The position numbers and the translations under genes are program-made. The notes under the pieces were generated by a model. It did no database searches. It saw only the letters and a program-made list of their open reading frames with translations, and was not told where the DNA came from. A DNA stretch of 64,000 nt from Agrypnia vestita (lineage: Eukaryota; Arthropoda; Insecta; Trichoptera; Phryganeidae). Location of the stretch: NCBI GenBank assembly GCA_016648135.1, contig JADDOH010004199.1, positions 1 to 64,000 of the forward strand. Reading direction: 5' to 3'. Shown here one piece after another: positions 1 through 11,405 of the stretch; position 1 is the first letter of the stretch, and every line of letters begins with the position of its first letter.

Positions 1-598
1 ATTCGCTATTAATAGATTCATTATTGTGCATAAGACTGTCTGAGGTAGATTCTGACAACGGCAATTTAATGTAATTTCTCATAACTGAATTTTCTAAGAA
101 TATTACATCTCTACTGATTAACACTTTCTTAGTTTTAGGATCAAAAAGTCTGTAACCTTTGGTCTGTTCACTGTAACCTATGAATATCATTTTAGTCGCT
201 TTTGCATCCCATTTCTTAACCTTTTCTTTTGGGGTATGAACCATTGCTTCACATCCAAAGATTTTTAAATTACTAATATTGGGCTTCTCACCGGACCAGA
301 TTTCTTCAGGAGTTAGAAATGCCAGTGCTCTGGTTGGATAGCGGTTGGTGATGTAGGCTGCTGTCGAAACTGCTTCTGCCCAATACTTCTTCTGTAATTT
401 AGCATTTAATAGCATACATCGAGCTCGTTCTAATAGTGTTCGATTCATTCTTTCCGCTAGCCCATTTTGTTGGGGCGTGTAAGGTGAGGATGTTTGGTGA
501 ATAATTCCACATTTTGTTAAGAAAGATTTAAAGTCATTACTTAGATATTCTCTACCATTGTCTGTGCGTAAAATCTTTATTGATAAATTAATTTGTTT
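1..598 (-). pseudogene. copia integrase, continuation after the stop codon
   Basis: Reading through the TAA at 599-601 in the same frame gives the rest of the integrase. It contains the second catalytic Asp in LRTDNGREYLS, then SSPYTPQQNGLAERMNRTLL with the catalytic Glu, then the copia-typical stretches YWAEAVSTAAYITNRYPT and KIFGCEAMVHTPKEK. The D, D and E are all present, so the stop codon is the only visible lesion in the integrase up to the window edge. The reading runs off the window at base 1. Confidence 0.88.
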
Positions 599-2119
599 TT
601 ATACCATGGCCTTAAATTCTTTGAATTTATCAAAAACATCTGACTTATTCTTTATTATATAAGTAGCTACTTTCCTGGAGAAGTCATCGATGAAGGTGAC
701 GAAATAGTGCGCTCCTCCCAGTGACTGGACTTCCATGGGGCCACAGACGTCAGAGTGTATGAGCTCCAGCAAACGTTTAGCTCTGGATCCTTCTGAAGGG
801 AATGGATTTCTTGACTGCTTTCCCTCTAAACATGAAATACATACACCTTTGTCATTGTTTTCAATTTTCACTCCAGTACTTTCAGATAATTTGTTTAGAT
901 CTTCAAAATTCAAATGTGCCATTCTTTGATGCCATAAGTAGCCATCATTTCTTGCAGTTGTAGATATGTATGCTGGAACACTTTGTGTATTGAGCCTGTA
1001 CATATTATTTGTTAACTTTGCATTTGCCACTTGTAGATTATTTTTGTTAAATATCCTGCAACCATCTTTGTCAAATTTAACTTGACAGCCATTTTGTATG
1101 ATTTGACTTACAGAAAGAAGGTTGGTGGCTAGTTCAGGAACATAAAGAACATTCTGAACTCTTATAGTTTCAGACTTGCCATTATTCATAACATGTAGAT
1201 TTACTTTACCACATGCTTTCACAATAAGTTTCTTATCATCAGCCACTTTGATAGTGTTGACCGGAGGTGGTATTTCATCATAAAGCCAGTCACGGTGCAT
1301 TGTTAGATGCATTGATGCCCCTGAATCTATAAACCATCCATTGTCATTCGTTAATGAGGCAGAAAATACGGCCACATAGCCCGAGTTGTCATTAGATTTA
1401 TGTTCCTTCTTTTTATTCCTGCAATTCTTACTTATGTGTCCATAATTGTTGCATATATAGCACCTCGGACCTTTGTTGTGTTTGTTTGTCTTTTCTGAAG
1501 CTTGTTTGGATTTCTGCGAGTTAACTTTGCTTTTGTTAACATACAGCGCAGCAGTATCTGACTTTCTAACATCTTGCAGAAGCTTTGTTTTAACAGAGTC
1601 AGCCGTAATCACCAAACCCGAGCTTTCTAATGCCATAATCATTGGTTGATACAGATCTGGTAACCCTGCCAGTAGTAAGGTTCCCAGCCATTCATCATTT
1701 ACCATAAATCCTATATTTCTCAATTTATGAGCAGTAGTCATTATTTTATTTATATAATCTTCAATGTTTTGGCATCCATCTAACGTGGTAGTTATCAGAT
1801 CTCTCAACAGCCCAACTCGGCGTGTCAGTCCGTTGTCATCGAAAGCCTTAGTTAAATTATCCCATACCTCTTTCGCCGTTGTGGCTTCTTGGACATGTAT
1901 ATAGTTGACAGGATCTATTAATAATATTATTTTTGACTTTGCTTTTATATCCTTTTTTATGTCAACTTCTTCACCTGCCGCCGGTGCGACACAATTCCAC
2001 AACTCTTCATGTTCTAGATACGTTTTAACTGTGAATTTCCAGGTGGGATAATTTTCTCTCCCAGTCAGCTTTTCTATCATAGCTAGTGTATTGTTGAAAG
2101 ACATCGCTTCCAATAACAA
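599..2119 (-). pseudogene. copia gag-protease-integrase, amino part, ended by a premature stop
   Basis: This is a 506-residue frame. The likely true start is the second Met (codon 2102-2104), giving MSFNNTLAMIEKL, a usual copia gag opening. Domains in order: gag (about residues 6-200, including WDNLTKAFDD); a CCHC zinc knuckle, CYICNNYGHISKNC, near 220-233; an aspartic protease with WFIDSGAS near 262-269; a GAG-pre-integrase HxxxH/CxxC module (YLWHQRMAHLNF near 394, then CISCLEGKQ); and the start of the integrase core with the first catalytic Asp in HSDVCGP near 451. The frame stops at TAA 599-601 after KEFKAMV, although the same frame continues with integrase sequence in 1-598. It is therefore a nonsense-broken polyprotein and not a natural end. 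In the family this protein packages and integrates the element's cDNA. Confidence 0.92.
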
Positions 2120-2242
2120 AAGAAAATTTTCAACGCCACGTGATCACTTATAGGTTAAAACGCACAACTCTTTTTGATTTTACTATTATTAATTTCGACT
2201 TTTTTTTTAAAAAAAAACTTATTTTGCATTAATTACGTGGGT

Positions 2243-2256
2243 CTGGGCCCATAACC
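2243..2256 (-). other. copia primer-binding site (initiator tRNA-Met anticodon arm)
   Basis: The plus strand reads CTGGGCCCATAACC. This matches the anticodon stem-loop of eukaryotic initiator tRNA-Met as I know it, so the minus (element sense) strand is complementary to that arm. Drosophila copia is known to prime from an internal half-tRNA fragment of the same tRNA. The site abuts the inferred LTR edge at 2257. Confidence 0.8.
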
Positions 2257-2565
2257 TGTTAAATATAGTATTAAATAAAAGAATACTTTCAACATTTTAC
2301 GTGGCTTTTAATTAGAGATTAACTACACATTAATTGACAAGAGGAAATGACAACTATATAGAAGAATCTCACACGTAGTGTTGTGCCCATCAATATAGAA
2401 GGGAGAAATTTATTATTATTACAACAACCACAAAGTTCCCAATTAAAAATTCTCTTTAGCAGTTTCAGGTAAATGATATCATGAAGGTAAATAGATCCCC
2501 AGCGAGCATAATTCGTGTGATCGTAGATGAAGAACCAGGGCAGCATTTGTGTAACTGCTTCAACA
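2257..2565 (-). repeat. 5' LTR of the copia element (309 bp)
   Basis: The left edge is fixed by the primer-binding site and begins TGTTAAATATAG on the plus strand. The right edge is placed at TTCAACA (2559-2565), giving short TG...CA inverted ends and a length close to known copia LTRs (about 280 bp). The second LTR is outside the window, so the right edge and any target duplication are unconfirmed. Confidence 0.6.
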
Positions 2566-4724
2566 TGTAATTGCCAGTCCCCCTCTCTTTCTCTGCCCGA
2601 TTAAATTTAAGTATTGGACAAACCAACTCTATTGTAAATATGGCAAGTTCTCCAGTACAGGTCTTTTCATATAAGCTTGCAATAGTGTTGGTACAGTGCG
2701 TAATATGCGGATATTTTCGTTGTGTTGAGTTTACGGATACGCCTCTCTCGTTACGTTTTCTATTTTTATTATTTTTTAATTAAATTAAAATTAAGAAAAG
2801 AGTTTTTGAATAACAGGAAATCACTGACAACATAAACATGATTCTTCTTTTCCCCTTATCTAAATCATTGCTCCGTAATTCGAAAATAAATAATGATGGC
2901 ATTGATCTCCTCCATTCGTCAATATTGATGATCCGATATCGGAATATCCGGATATGACAGCGACTTAACACGATCAATAATACCGTCATTACTTACAAGT
3001 AATTTACGCAATACATTTAAATGTATGTTCAAAGAACTCAATTACTGGATTTTGTCCACAGAGGGAAATCTCTGTATATTGACTGTGTCTTGAGAATTTA
3101 AAATTTTAGACCATAGATGACTATAACATAGTTGCTTCAAATGTTTGAAATAATTCAGATAATGAACATATCGTATATACAACTTTCGAACAAATATACA
3201 CATTGGATATGTAATGTATGTGTGGTTGATCTTAATCCACGTAAGCTGCCTTATAATGTAATCGCTGGACGTAAACGTTGGCCATTCCATAAAGACTTCC
3301 ATACATATTTCCCTTATTAATAGCTTCGTATCTGTAAAACTTCTATAATTTATCTTAATTACAAGTAGGTAATTTTTTAACGAAAACATTTCGTGAACAG
3401 TTTCTGCCACGCATATTTTCACAAATGCCTTTACCAAAATCGTACATTCGTTTCATTATTCGCTCGTGTTAATTCACGTGTGCAAACTGTCCTTTCGAAT
3501 CTCTCGCAAGGCGGCAACTGGTTGACACCAGTTGATTCCTCCCTCCCCGGCCGGGAGGTAATTTTCTCTGGGCGGCCAGCCGGCGCCACGGCGCCTTCCT
3601 CTTCCTGCCGCCTAAACCTTACATTTCTCAATATTACTCGCGGCTTTTGTTCAACACAGGCCAGTTCTTCCAATCTACAACTCGCACCTTCCGTTTGGAC
3701 TCAATTTGTGTCACGTTCTTTTTTTCGTTTCATTTTTAATTAATTTATTAATGTAATCTCAACAGTACATTATGGACAGTCTGCAAACCAACCAATAATA
3801 GAGATCCATGATAAACAACAGATCGCAGCAATAATACGACCATGTTACTAGAACATGAAATTGTTATTCAAAGCAAAACCGGGATGACAATATAAACTAA
3901 ATAAATAAATATTAAATTAAACAAAGTTTAACAGATTATAGCGAGTAGAAATACAGTTAAAATAATAATCACCTTTTTATTTCTACGTGAGTTTAATCAT
4001 TTTTTTCACTACTTAAGTTTCGACAGAAAAATAATCTTTTATCGACAGGTGAACATTATGATATTCTGTTTCTCTCGAAACTAAAGTAGTAAAATAAATA
4101 TAGAAAAATTATTAAACTCACGTAGAGATAACATGATTAATATTATTATTATTTCATCTGAGGAACATCTACAATGTTTATTCCAAATCCATCAATAATG
4201 AAAGAAGTACAGTTATGTTACATTTTCGAAAATTGACATTCGTTAGAATTATGTATATTCAGGCCCTATGTGATTAAGTATTGTTTAGCATTACAAGGAT
4301 ATAAAATATGATTTTATCATCATTTAATAACATTCCTGAAACTATTAAATATTATAAGAAGATCTTTTAGAAAATAAGCTTATAATGTAACGAAGCAAAT
4401 GAAAAGATGCCTAGATAGAATACCTGCAATATGGAAAACTTCTGAAATATGGAGGATAAAAGATTTATATTTAGAAACCGGAATCTGTAAAAACAAACTC
4501 ATCATCTTTGTAAAACAAAAAATACATAAACAAATAAATTAATAGAAATAAACATTGTTTTCACCACTTTTTTATTGACATTTTATCAACATGTCTCAGC
4601 GCCCATGGCCCCTTCCGTCAGGATATAATTGTATACTAAAAAAATTAAATTTATAAATCGAAGTATAGACAATTAAAATATTAAAAAGTTATATATGGAA
4701 TATTAATAATAATAAAGTACCTAC
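2566..4724. other. AT-rich sequence without recognised gene
   Basis: No coding remnant is recognised. The stretch holds TGGATTTTGTCCACAGAGGG at 3046-3065, repeated at 57546; a GC-richer patch at about 3480-3620 with short palindromes (CAACTGGTTGACACCAGTTG); and the imperfect hairpin described separately. Confidence 0.6.
3963..4128. repeat. Imperfect long hairpin / inverted repeat
   Basis: The left arm, starting TTATTTCTACGTGAGTTTAA and continuing through CACTACTTAAGTTTCGA, is mirrored by a right arm ending TTAAACTCACGTAGAGATAA and containing TCGAAACTAAAGTAGT. The arms are roughly 65 nt around a loop of about 40 nt. CGAAAC on both sides resembles the PLE-type tails elsewhere in the window. 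It may be a MITE or a PLE terminal repeat. Confidence 0.6.
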
Positions 4725-5640
4725 TTAACATGAAAATAAATTTAAAAGATAACTATTTGTAAAAAGGACCTTGTTATTTATAATATTCAATTTACTATCA
4801 ACACTTTTTCTTGTTTCCCAAATTTCTAATTTATTAAACTGTAATTCTGTATGATTTGTATTTAAAATTTGTAAACCCTTATTAATATCAAAAGAATGAT
4901 CCATAGCCAAAAGATAGTTAGAGAATTCAGAATAATTATTGCTATTTGAACACCTTAAGTGTTCCTTAACTCTAACTTCAAAATTTCTACACGTTTTTCC
5001 TATATAAAAATAATCACACTTGTTACAAACCAATTTATACACACGATTTTTTTTAAAATGATCCTTATCCTTATTATTTAATATGTATTTTTTAAATTTA
5101 TTATTTCTATGAAAAGCTTTTTGAGTAAAATTTGAAATATATTTAACTATTGAATTAGAAATTTCATTATTTATAATTACAATTTTCCTCCAATGTTTTT
5201 TCAAAATCAAATATTTAAGGGCATTTTATTTAACATAATATAAATTAATTTTTTATCAAACGCGATCTGTTTAATAATTTTTAATTCAATATTAAAATTA
5301 TCAACAAATAATGGAATATTAATTAATCTACTTAACATAGAGTGAAATCTTGACAATTTTTCAAATATGGATGATTAGAAGAAGAATAATTGTGTATAAT
5401 TATATCTGTACTGTATATGTATCTTTACGAAAAATCAATTTTATTATTAACAATTGAAATATTCAAATCCAAGAAATTTCTGCTAGAATTTTTTGGTAAT
5501 TTCTGTGGTAAATTGAATCCTTTTATGTAGTTTATTTAAGAAATTAAGAGAAAAATTAAGTTGTCTTTCAGTACCAGTCCAGATACATAAAATGTCATCA
5601 ACATATCTTTTCCAAAAGAGTGGTGAAAAAAAAGTTTATT
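4725..5640 (-). pseudogene. Penelope-like element, RT plus GIY-YIG endonuclease, decayed
   Basis: On the minus strand a reverse-transcriptase fragment comes first. It includes FWKRYVDDILCIWTGTE, with the RT catalytic motif YVDD at 5594-5605, followed by KFLGFEYFN with an in-frame stop. After about 350 bp of broken frame an open 161-residue segment (4725-5210) carries the GIY-YIG signature YKLVCNKCDYFYIGKTCRN then VRVKEHL (about residues 57-86, roughly 5042-4955). RT followed by a C-terminal GIY-YIG nuclease is the hallmark of Penelope-like retroelements. Several stops and frameshifts make it non-functional, and no intact 5' portion is visible. Confidence 0.85.
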
Positions 5641-5924
5641 TCTATAAATTATATTAATAATGTTACCACACAATTATTTTGCAGTGTTTGAAGAAGAAGA
5701 AATTAATATTGTACTCTCTTGCATTTTTTACGATTGATTCCCAAAATTGTTTTTTTTGAGTCGACATCTGAAGAAATCCAGTAGTTTGAAGGTGAAGAAG
5801 TCGTCGAAACAATTTTGAAGAGCAAGCGTTATATAAATATTTAAAAACCAACCATTTCAACATATAATAATGACGGTGAACTCCGAACTCGAACGGTTGT
5901 GCGCTTTTTGGAGAAGTAGCTCAT

Positions 5925-5990
5925 CAACAAGGCGCCCTGAAGATAAACAGTGAGATCTGTTCGAAACGGCGGCAGATGACTAGTCCTGAC
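5925..5990 (+). repeat. PLE-type 3' tail motif
   Basis: GCCCTGAAGATAAACAGTG followed by CTGTTCGAAACGGCGG matches the recurring pattern CCTGA(A/T)GA...CGAAAC seen at eight places in this window, once directly downstream of a PLE nuclease frame (50.44 kb). The orientation is plus, opposite to the neighbouring PLE remnant. Confidence 0.5.
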
Positions 5991-8900
5991 GACCAGAATT
6001 TGACACTGGTTACCCTCAAAGTAGTTTGAACTAACACACACATATATATATATATTAGAGGAACTCTTGTTTGTGTAATTTAGTACTGCAGTTTAATTGC
6101 ATCCAGTCTGATATGCTAATGCTCCGGAACAGTATTTTGCGACGCCAAAGTAAAACATTTTATTCTTTAAAAACAAAGTCAGATGCTTTAATAATTACTA
6201 ACGGATATTACACTATACATATAAAGGACACGAGCAGTCAGTTCTTTGAACTCATTTGTGCCGACACTAGTCTGTTTTTAATGTGTCGTGTCTTCTTCCC
6301 GTTGGCTCCCTTCAACTGGTATACATAACGTCAACATTTTTGAATGACAACAACGTTAACCTTTGATTTAATCTATGAACTTTCGTTCAACTAATACACT
6401 ATTAAAAAAATATACAACAAAATATATATATTTTTTAATTCGGTAGACTTTTTATACATTTATTTCAGTCAAAAATTTGACACACGTTAGATCTGACCCG
6501 CCGCCGCCGTGTGACGGTGCGACGGGAATAATGAAGCGGCGGCGGCGGGCTGGAGCGGCGCGGCGGGATGAGATGCCGCCGGGGCCGCCGGCCCGGCACC
6601 GCAACAATTTCCCGATTCATCTGTAAACATTTCCACTAAATTAATTATCACTCGCCCCGTCTTCGGGTTACGTGCGTCCTAATCGCTGTCGGCGCGGCAT
6701 TACTCTCCCCGCCACACCCGGGCCCGGACACGGACCGTCCGACAATTACGTGCGGCCGGATTAGGCGCGCCGGAACGATGAATTTGATAATCCAGCGGAG
6801 GGTGACAAAACACGGTGCACTTTCATTACTCCGTTTCTTGCCTGGTAATGATATTTCTCTTTATGTTTCTACTGATCTATTCCGGTAAAAATCGTAAGAT
6901 TCGTAAAAGTTACAAACATTATAACAGCGTGATCTTGGAACAATAGGAACGACAGCGGACCCCGTAATCCAGCGGGCTTGGCAATGGCGATTCCTGGTGA
7001 TGTCACATTACATCTAAGGTGATTTTCTCGAGCCATGGTGTGTCATAATGTGTTTTGCCACATTAATCGGTCCTCGCCGCCTACTGTGACGTTAAAAATT
7101 AAAAAAAAAACTTTTTTCAACTACAACCTAAACGACAAAAAAATCGTATTACTCTATCTTAGTCGACGGATTCGTGACAGCATCATTATCCTTTCTTTTG
7201 CTTTTACAGAGAGAAACTGAGATGGAACTTTAGAAAATCCAAAAATATGGAATACGGGGTAACCCGTAATGACTTAATTTATTTACCTTTAATTTTAGTA
7301 CTTGTGTAGGTACTTAGTGTACTTTAATAAAAGCATCGTAGCTGACGATGAAAACGATGATCTGTCCCCCTTAACCTAGAAATTCCCGAAATGTATAAAA
7401 GTAAGGATACTGGAGTGCACCGTTAATAATATCATTTTTCTACATAAAATATATGTTTTCCTTTATGTTTATATAATATAAGTAATATTTATTTTGGTGT
7501 AAATATAAATGATGTAATATACAGTTCCATAAAAGAATCGTTTTTATCATCCATTCTAGTCGTCTTCGCTGTGTGAAATATTATTTTTGTGTGTTAGCTT
7601 TTTTATTGAACACCTATGAAATTGTATGTATATAATCAAAAGAATTGCATGGCGGCGGATGATCAATGTTTTCGTCTCGTCCTAAATTGTCTTATTTTCG
7701 ACCATTTTGTTGTGTTCTCAAACAGACAATAAACACGGATCCCTCGCCGGGTCTCGTCCTCTGTTTACCGCAAGCAGGACCGGCCCAGGATCAGGGCCGA
7801 CAGCACCGACAATTAGTCCTCGCCACCCCCACCCTTTAATTGTGCCCCGACCCCCGCGCCGGTCCTGCCTGTCGCCGAACCCTCCGGACCTCCGGCCGCC
7901 GCTTCGGTCCCGCAAAACGTTTATTTTAATGAGAATCCCTCGAGCCTCTAAGCCATAAAAATTAGAAACAGCAAAAATTATGTTTGTGTTTTGTCACGTG
8001 GGAGAGACAATCTGTCACAAAGTCATCGCTATTAATTAACCCCATCGAAAGGTTTAAATCTATCCGGCGCAGAATACATTTAATCCTCGATTTCGGATTT
8101 AACCCTCCACATTCTGTGATACTGAAAACACCCGGATGTCAACTAATGATACTGAAGAATTTGTGATTTTGAAGCATTTTAAAAGGGAAAACATGATTTT
8201 ACTTATTTCAATGGCATTAAAATAGTTCGTTATATATTTATTTTTGATGTTTATAGGTTGTGGTTGGATATAATTATTAGTTTCAGAAATGTACACACGA
8301 AACTTTTAAGTGTAATATTTGATATAAGGAACAATTTTAATATTTAATTTACAAAACAGTTATTGTGCGTCCGTTCTGACGAAGATGCAGTTGTATGGAA
8401 ACTGGACAGCGTCTACAATAATCAATGTGGTTCGTACATTTTTTTAGTTTTTGAAATTAATAATATCATAAATTTTCACCGAGTATTGATTAATTAATGT
8501 GTAATATTTATATACATAGTAGTATTATTCTGGGGATTCATCAAGTCCCGTTTACATAACCACCAAATTATCAGATTGCTTTCGCTGTAACAAAAGATTT
8601 AATACAAAAATAATCCATTTTTCAGATTCTCTTTAAAAAGTTAGTTTTTTAGTCTTGTTAAATGATTTTTTAGGCTTCATCATGTCTTTTAATTATGAAT
8701 TTTATATTACGCGCAAACCAAACCGTTTTTAGAAAAGTACTAGCCGTATACTCATGAAAAATCACGGGACATAATAATAATAATAATAACAACGATCCTG
8801 AGCCGCGCGCTGATTGACCTGTCACATTCGGCCGTCCGGGTTTCATTAGTGACTGATTATCATCAGTATTTTTTTTTTGTAGTTTTTGTTGTAGTTCCAG

Positions 8901-9000
8901 CCTATTTTCAGCAAATTGCGGACAGACAGATAGACATTCGAAATTAGATAAAAATAAATAAGAGTTAAGTCGCTTATATATTTATAATAACTATTAATTA
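5991..9000. other. AT-rich sequence with two GC-rich islands
   Basis: No gene is recognised. Island 1 (about 6490-6790) has repeated GCCGCC/GGCGGC, CTCGCCCCGTCTTCGGG and ACCCGGGCCCGG. Island 2 (about 7735-7920) holds CCACCCCCACCCTTTAAT and CCCCCGCGCCGG. The open frames in the islands are low-complexity Arg/Pro/Gly readings on both strands and are not credible proteins. An (AAT)n tract lies at 8771-8788. Confidence 0.6.
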
Positions 9001-9015
9001 ATATTCAGACATTTT

Positions 9016-9383
9016 CTACTCATAATAATTCAGCAGGAATCTATCTACCTGTAAAGCATTATTGACTAGCTCCATCACATCCTTCACACTTACGTCCTGT
9101 GTAGCACCGATATATAGAAACATAATTACGAGGGACACACTGGATGCGTTTTCGTACGAAATTGAGTAGTACGTATACGTACGAATACGCAAGTACATTT
9201 CTGACTTTCGAAGTAGTATTGAACATCGCATACTGTACACGTTTCGTAGTGCGTTAACGGACGTATAGATGCGACGTCCGACACGATTCGGATTTGTTCG
9301 GAAATTTTTGCGATTTCGTACGATGGATAGTGAAAATGTTGTCATTTTGATACATGACCATAAATGTTTGTGGGACCAAAGCG
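9016..9383. other. Unrecognised possible coding remnants on both strands
   Basis: The minus strand has a 109-residue frame (9016-9345) whose end, VKDVMELVNNALQVDRF, has a protein-like look but matches nothing I know. The plus strand from 9322 reads MDSENVVILIHDHKCLWDQ and stops soon after. That recalls the start of MADF/Myb-SANT-like domains (hydrophobic heptad then a CLWD core), as carried by some Harbinger elements. The two readings overlap antisense near 9322-9345. Neither is established. Confidence 0.2.
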
Positions 9384-9460
9384 ATTCAACTGCGTGACCA
9401 TCAGCGCAGATGACGGCGGAGGCGGATAAAAAACTAAAAATACCTGTAAGTTAAATAATT

Positions 9461-10420
9461 TGGTTTAATGAAGGTGAGGTATAATTGTGTACTTCGAACA
9501 AAAAACTTCTAAATATCTCTCCGATGTTACGAGCTCTCGTTGCACTTCGATTCTCCCCATCATTTGTGAATCAATTAGATTAAGAGTCATGAAATTTGTC
9601 ATTATTTAAGTCTGCCATAATATGATGGAATTTACCAAATTCATCCCTTCTAGTATATTATACTTCGTTCACCCATTTGGTTCTACGATGCCGCCGACGC
9701 CGTAGAAGCCTACGAGTAAGAAGAGAGTTTTCCAGAAGGTACAGATTATTCATTTGGCTCAAACGTTATTGGAGAAATGCGAAAAGTAACTGATCGTGAC
9801 CAACACGTACCAATACGTACGTAATAATTCGTATCCAAAGTGCGATTGACCTGAGATTCGTCGACGCGTTTGTACATTTTAAATACGCGCGCCAGCGAGG
9901 CGCATGTTCGCCATATTGGGCACTCGCTCCGACGGCGCTCGTCGGATTTCGCTACCCAAACCATATTCCTAAACACTAAATTACAATCAAGAAGTGTTTT
10001 CATCACTCGCAATTTGCCGTGGTGGTACGCGGATTCCCGCAGAGCCGAGACCTGCGAGGCCGGGTCCGCGCGGGCGGCTTCCCGGCTTCCCGGGCCCTCG
10101 GCGGGCGCGGCTCTATTTTCAATTATCGCCGCCATCACTCGCCGCCGCTGCGGTGGTCCCGTCAAATGCGACCAATTAATTTGTTGTGTCTCTATCGGAA
10201 GCGGGCGCCGGGCGGCGAGATCCCCGCCAACCTTCGGGAATTTTGAATAAAATTGCGTTCCGGAGCTCTGTAGGTGGGCGTGCGCGATTAAAACGTCATA
10301 TACATATATATATATATATATATATGTGTATATATAAAAATTTATTTTCAGTTTTATTGTTTAATATTTGTGTGATTCTCTTAATTTCATTTATTTATTT
10401 CTTAATAAACACACACATAG

Positions 10421-10454
<34 letters not shown>

Positions 10455-10457
10455 ATA
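9461..10457. other. GC-rich island and TA microsatellites
   Basis: About 10010-10260 is strongly GC-rich (GGCCGGGTCCGCGCGGGCGG, GCGGGCGCCGGGCGGCGAG) with a small AT core, TATTTTCAATTATCGCCG. Open frames here exist on several strands at once because GC-rich DNA lacks stops, so none is called. (TA)n tracts lie at about 10306-10325 and 10420-10452, the second abutting the foldback element. Confidence 0.6.
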
Positions 10458-11000
10458 CAGGGTTATTTGGAAAACATTAATAACCTCGCAAGACTATATT
10501 CCTGCCGTGATTATGAGTCGAAAATGCTCAAGCTATCATGACCTAATTAATATCAATAGTTATGGAGATATGCGACATCAAAGTTAGCATTTTTTTTTCA
10601 ATATTTCTGACTTATACTTTGTAAAACGTTGGACTATCATTACAGTAACTTATATCGATTACGAAAAATTCATTTGTTTCAATACAAGTTAAGTAAAATA
10701 ATAAAAACCCTGAAAAAATTCTAATAGGAATGTTTTCCAATTGGTATTCGAAGGTTTTTATTTTTTTATTTGACTTGTGTTAAAGGGAATGAATTTTTCA
10801 TATTCGATATAAGTTACTGTAATGATAGTCCAACGTTTTGCAAAATATAAGTCAGAAATATTGAAAAAAAAAAGCAAAATTTGATTTCGCTTATCTCCTT
10901 AACTATTGATATTAGGTCATGATAGCTTGAATATTTTCGACTCATAATGAAGGCAGGAATTTAGTCCTGCGAGGTTATTAATGTTTTCCAAATAACCCTG
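10458..11000. mobile_element. Foldback/TIR element, 543 bp, TA-flanked
   Basis: The element starts CAGGGTTATTTGGAAAAC and ends with the reverse complement, flanked by TA on both sides (10456-10457 and 11001-11002). The inverted arms cover nearly the whole length (about 260 bp each), including GACTATCATTACAGTAACTT on one side and AAGTTACTGTAATGATAGTC on the other. There is no coding capacity. Long arms and a TA target suggest a non-autonomous Tc1/mariner-like MITE. A deleted relative lies at 40234-40582. Confidence 0.88.
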
Positions 11001-11002
11001 TA

Positions 11003-11401
11003 TATATTTACGCATTGGCATTGAAACTCTAAGCATGCTTTAAAGAGAAGGTCGAGCTGTCAATTTGAGAATTGATTATTTTATACGGAAATATCAAGTG
11101 CATTAATTTTCTTCTACCTGACAAACTAGGGGTGTTGAGTTCTTTCATACACATATCCAATCGTTTGCCGAGAATGGCTAAAGGGCCTGCCAACGAAGCA
11201 GTCAATAATTTACTGTAATTAAATTATTTTCTATGTTAGTATAAAATATAATAATTCTTTGTAATAGATAAATAATCAGACAATACGAACAATTTTTTTA
11301 TTTATATTTGTTGTGATCAGTTTTTTTAAAATCTTTTAAGACTCTAAAAGAAAACGTTTTTGACGCGCGACCGCAAGTCCACATTTTTGGACATGACTGC
11401 T
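11003..11401. other. Unannotated AT-rich spacer
   Basis: I see no coding sequence or repeat here beyond an AT-rich background. Confidence 0.5.
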
Positions 11402-11405
11402 TTAA

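Larger units (their letters stand above)
1..2565 (-). mobile_element. Ty1/copia LTR retrotransposon, 5' part
   Basis: The minus strand carries, in order, a 5' LTR (2257-2565), a primer-binding site (2243-2256), and a gag-protease-integrase reading frame running left out of the window. The order zinc knuckle, protease, integrase, with no reverse transcriptase before integrase, is the Ty1/copia order. RT, RNase H and the 3' LTR would lie beyond base 1, so the copy cannot be judged complete. One in-frame stop at 599-601 breaks the polyprotein. Confidence 0.93.

Noticed and set aside
3042..3743. Frames of 116-131 codons at 3.0-3.7 kb
   Set aside because: They have no recognisable motifs; the later frame spans a GC-richer, palindrome-rich patch.
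9746..10250. Several overlapping open frames of 60-139 codons as genes
   Set aside because: They sit on both strands of one GC-rich island, are rich in Arg/Ala/Gly/Pro, and have no domain or family likeness; GC content alone removes stop codons.
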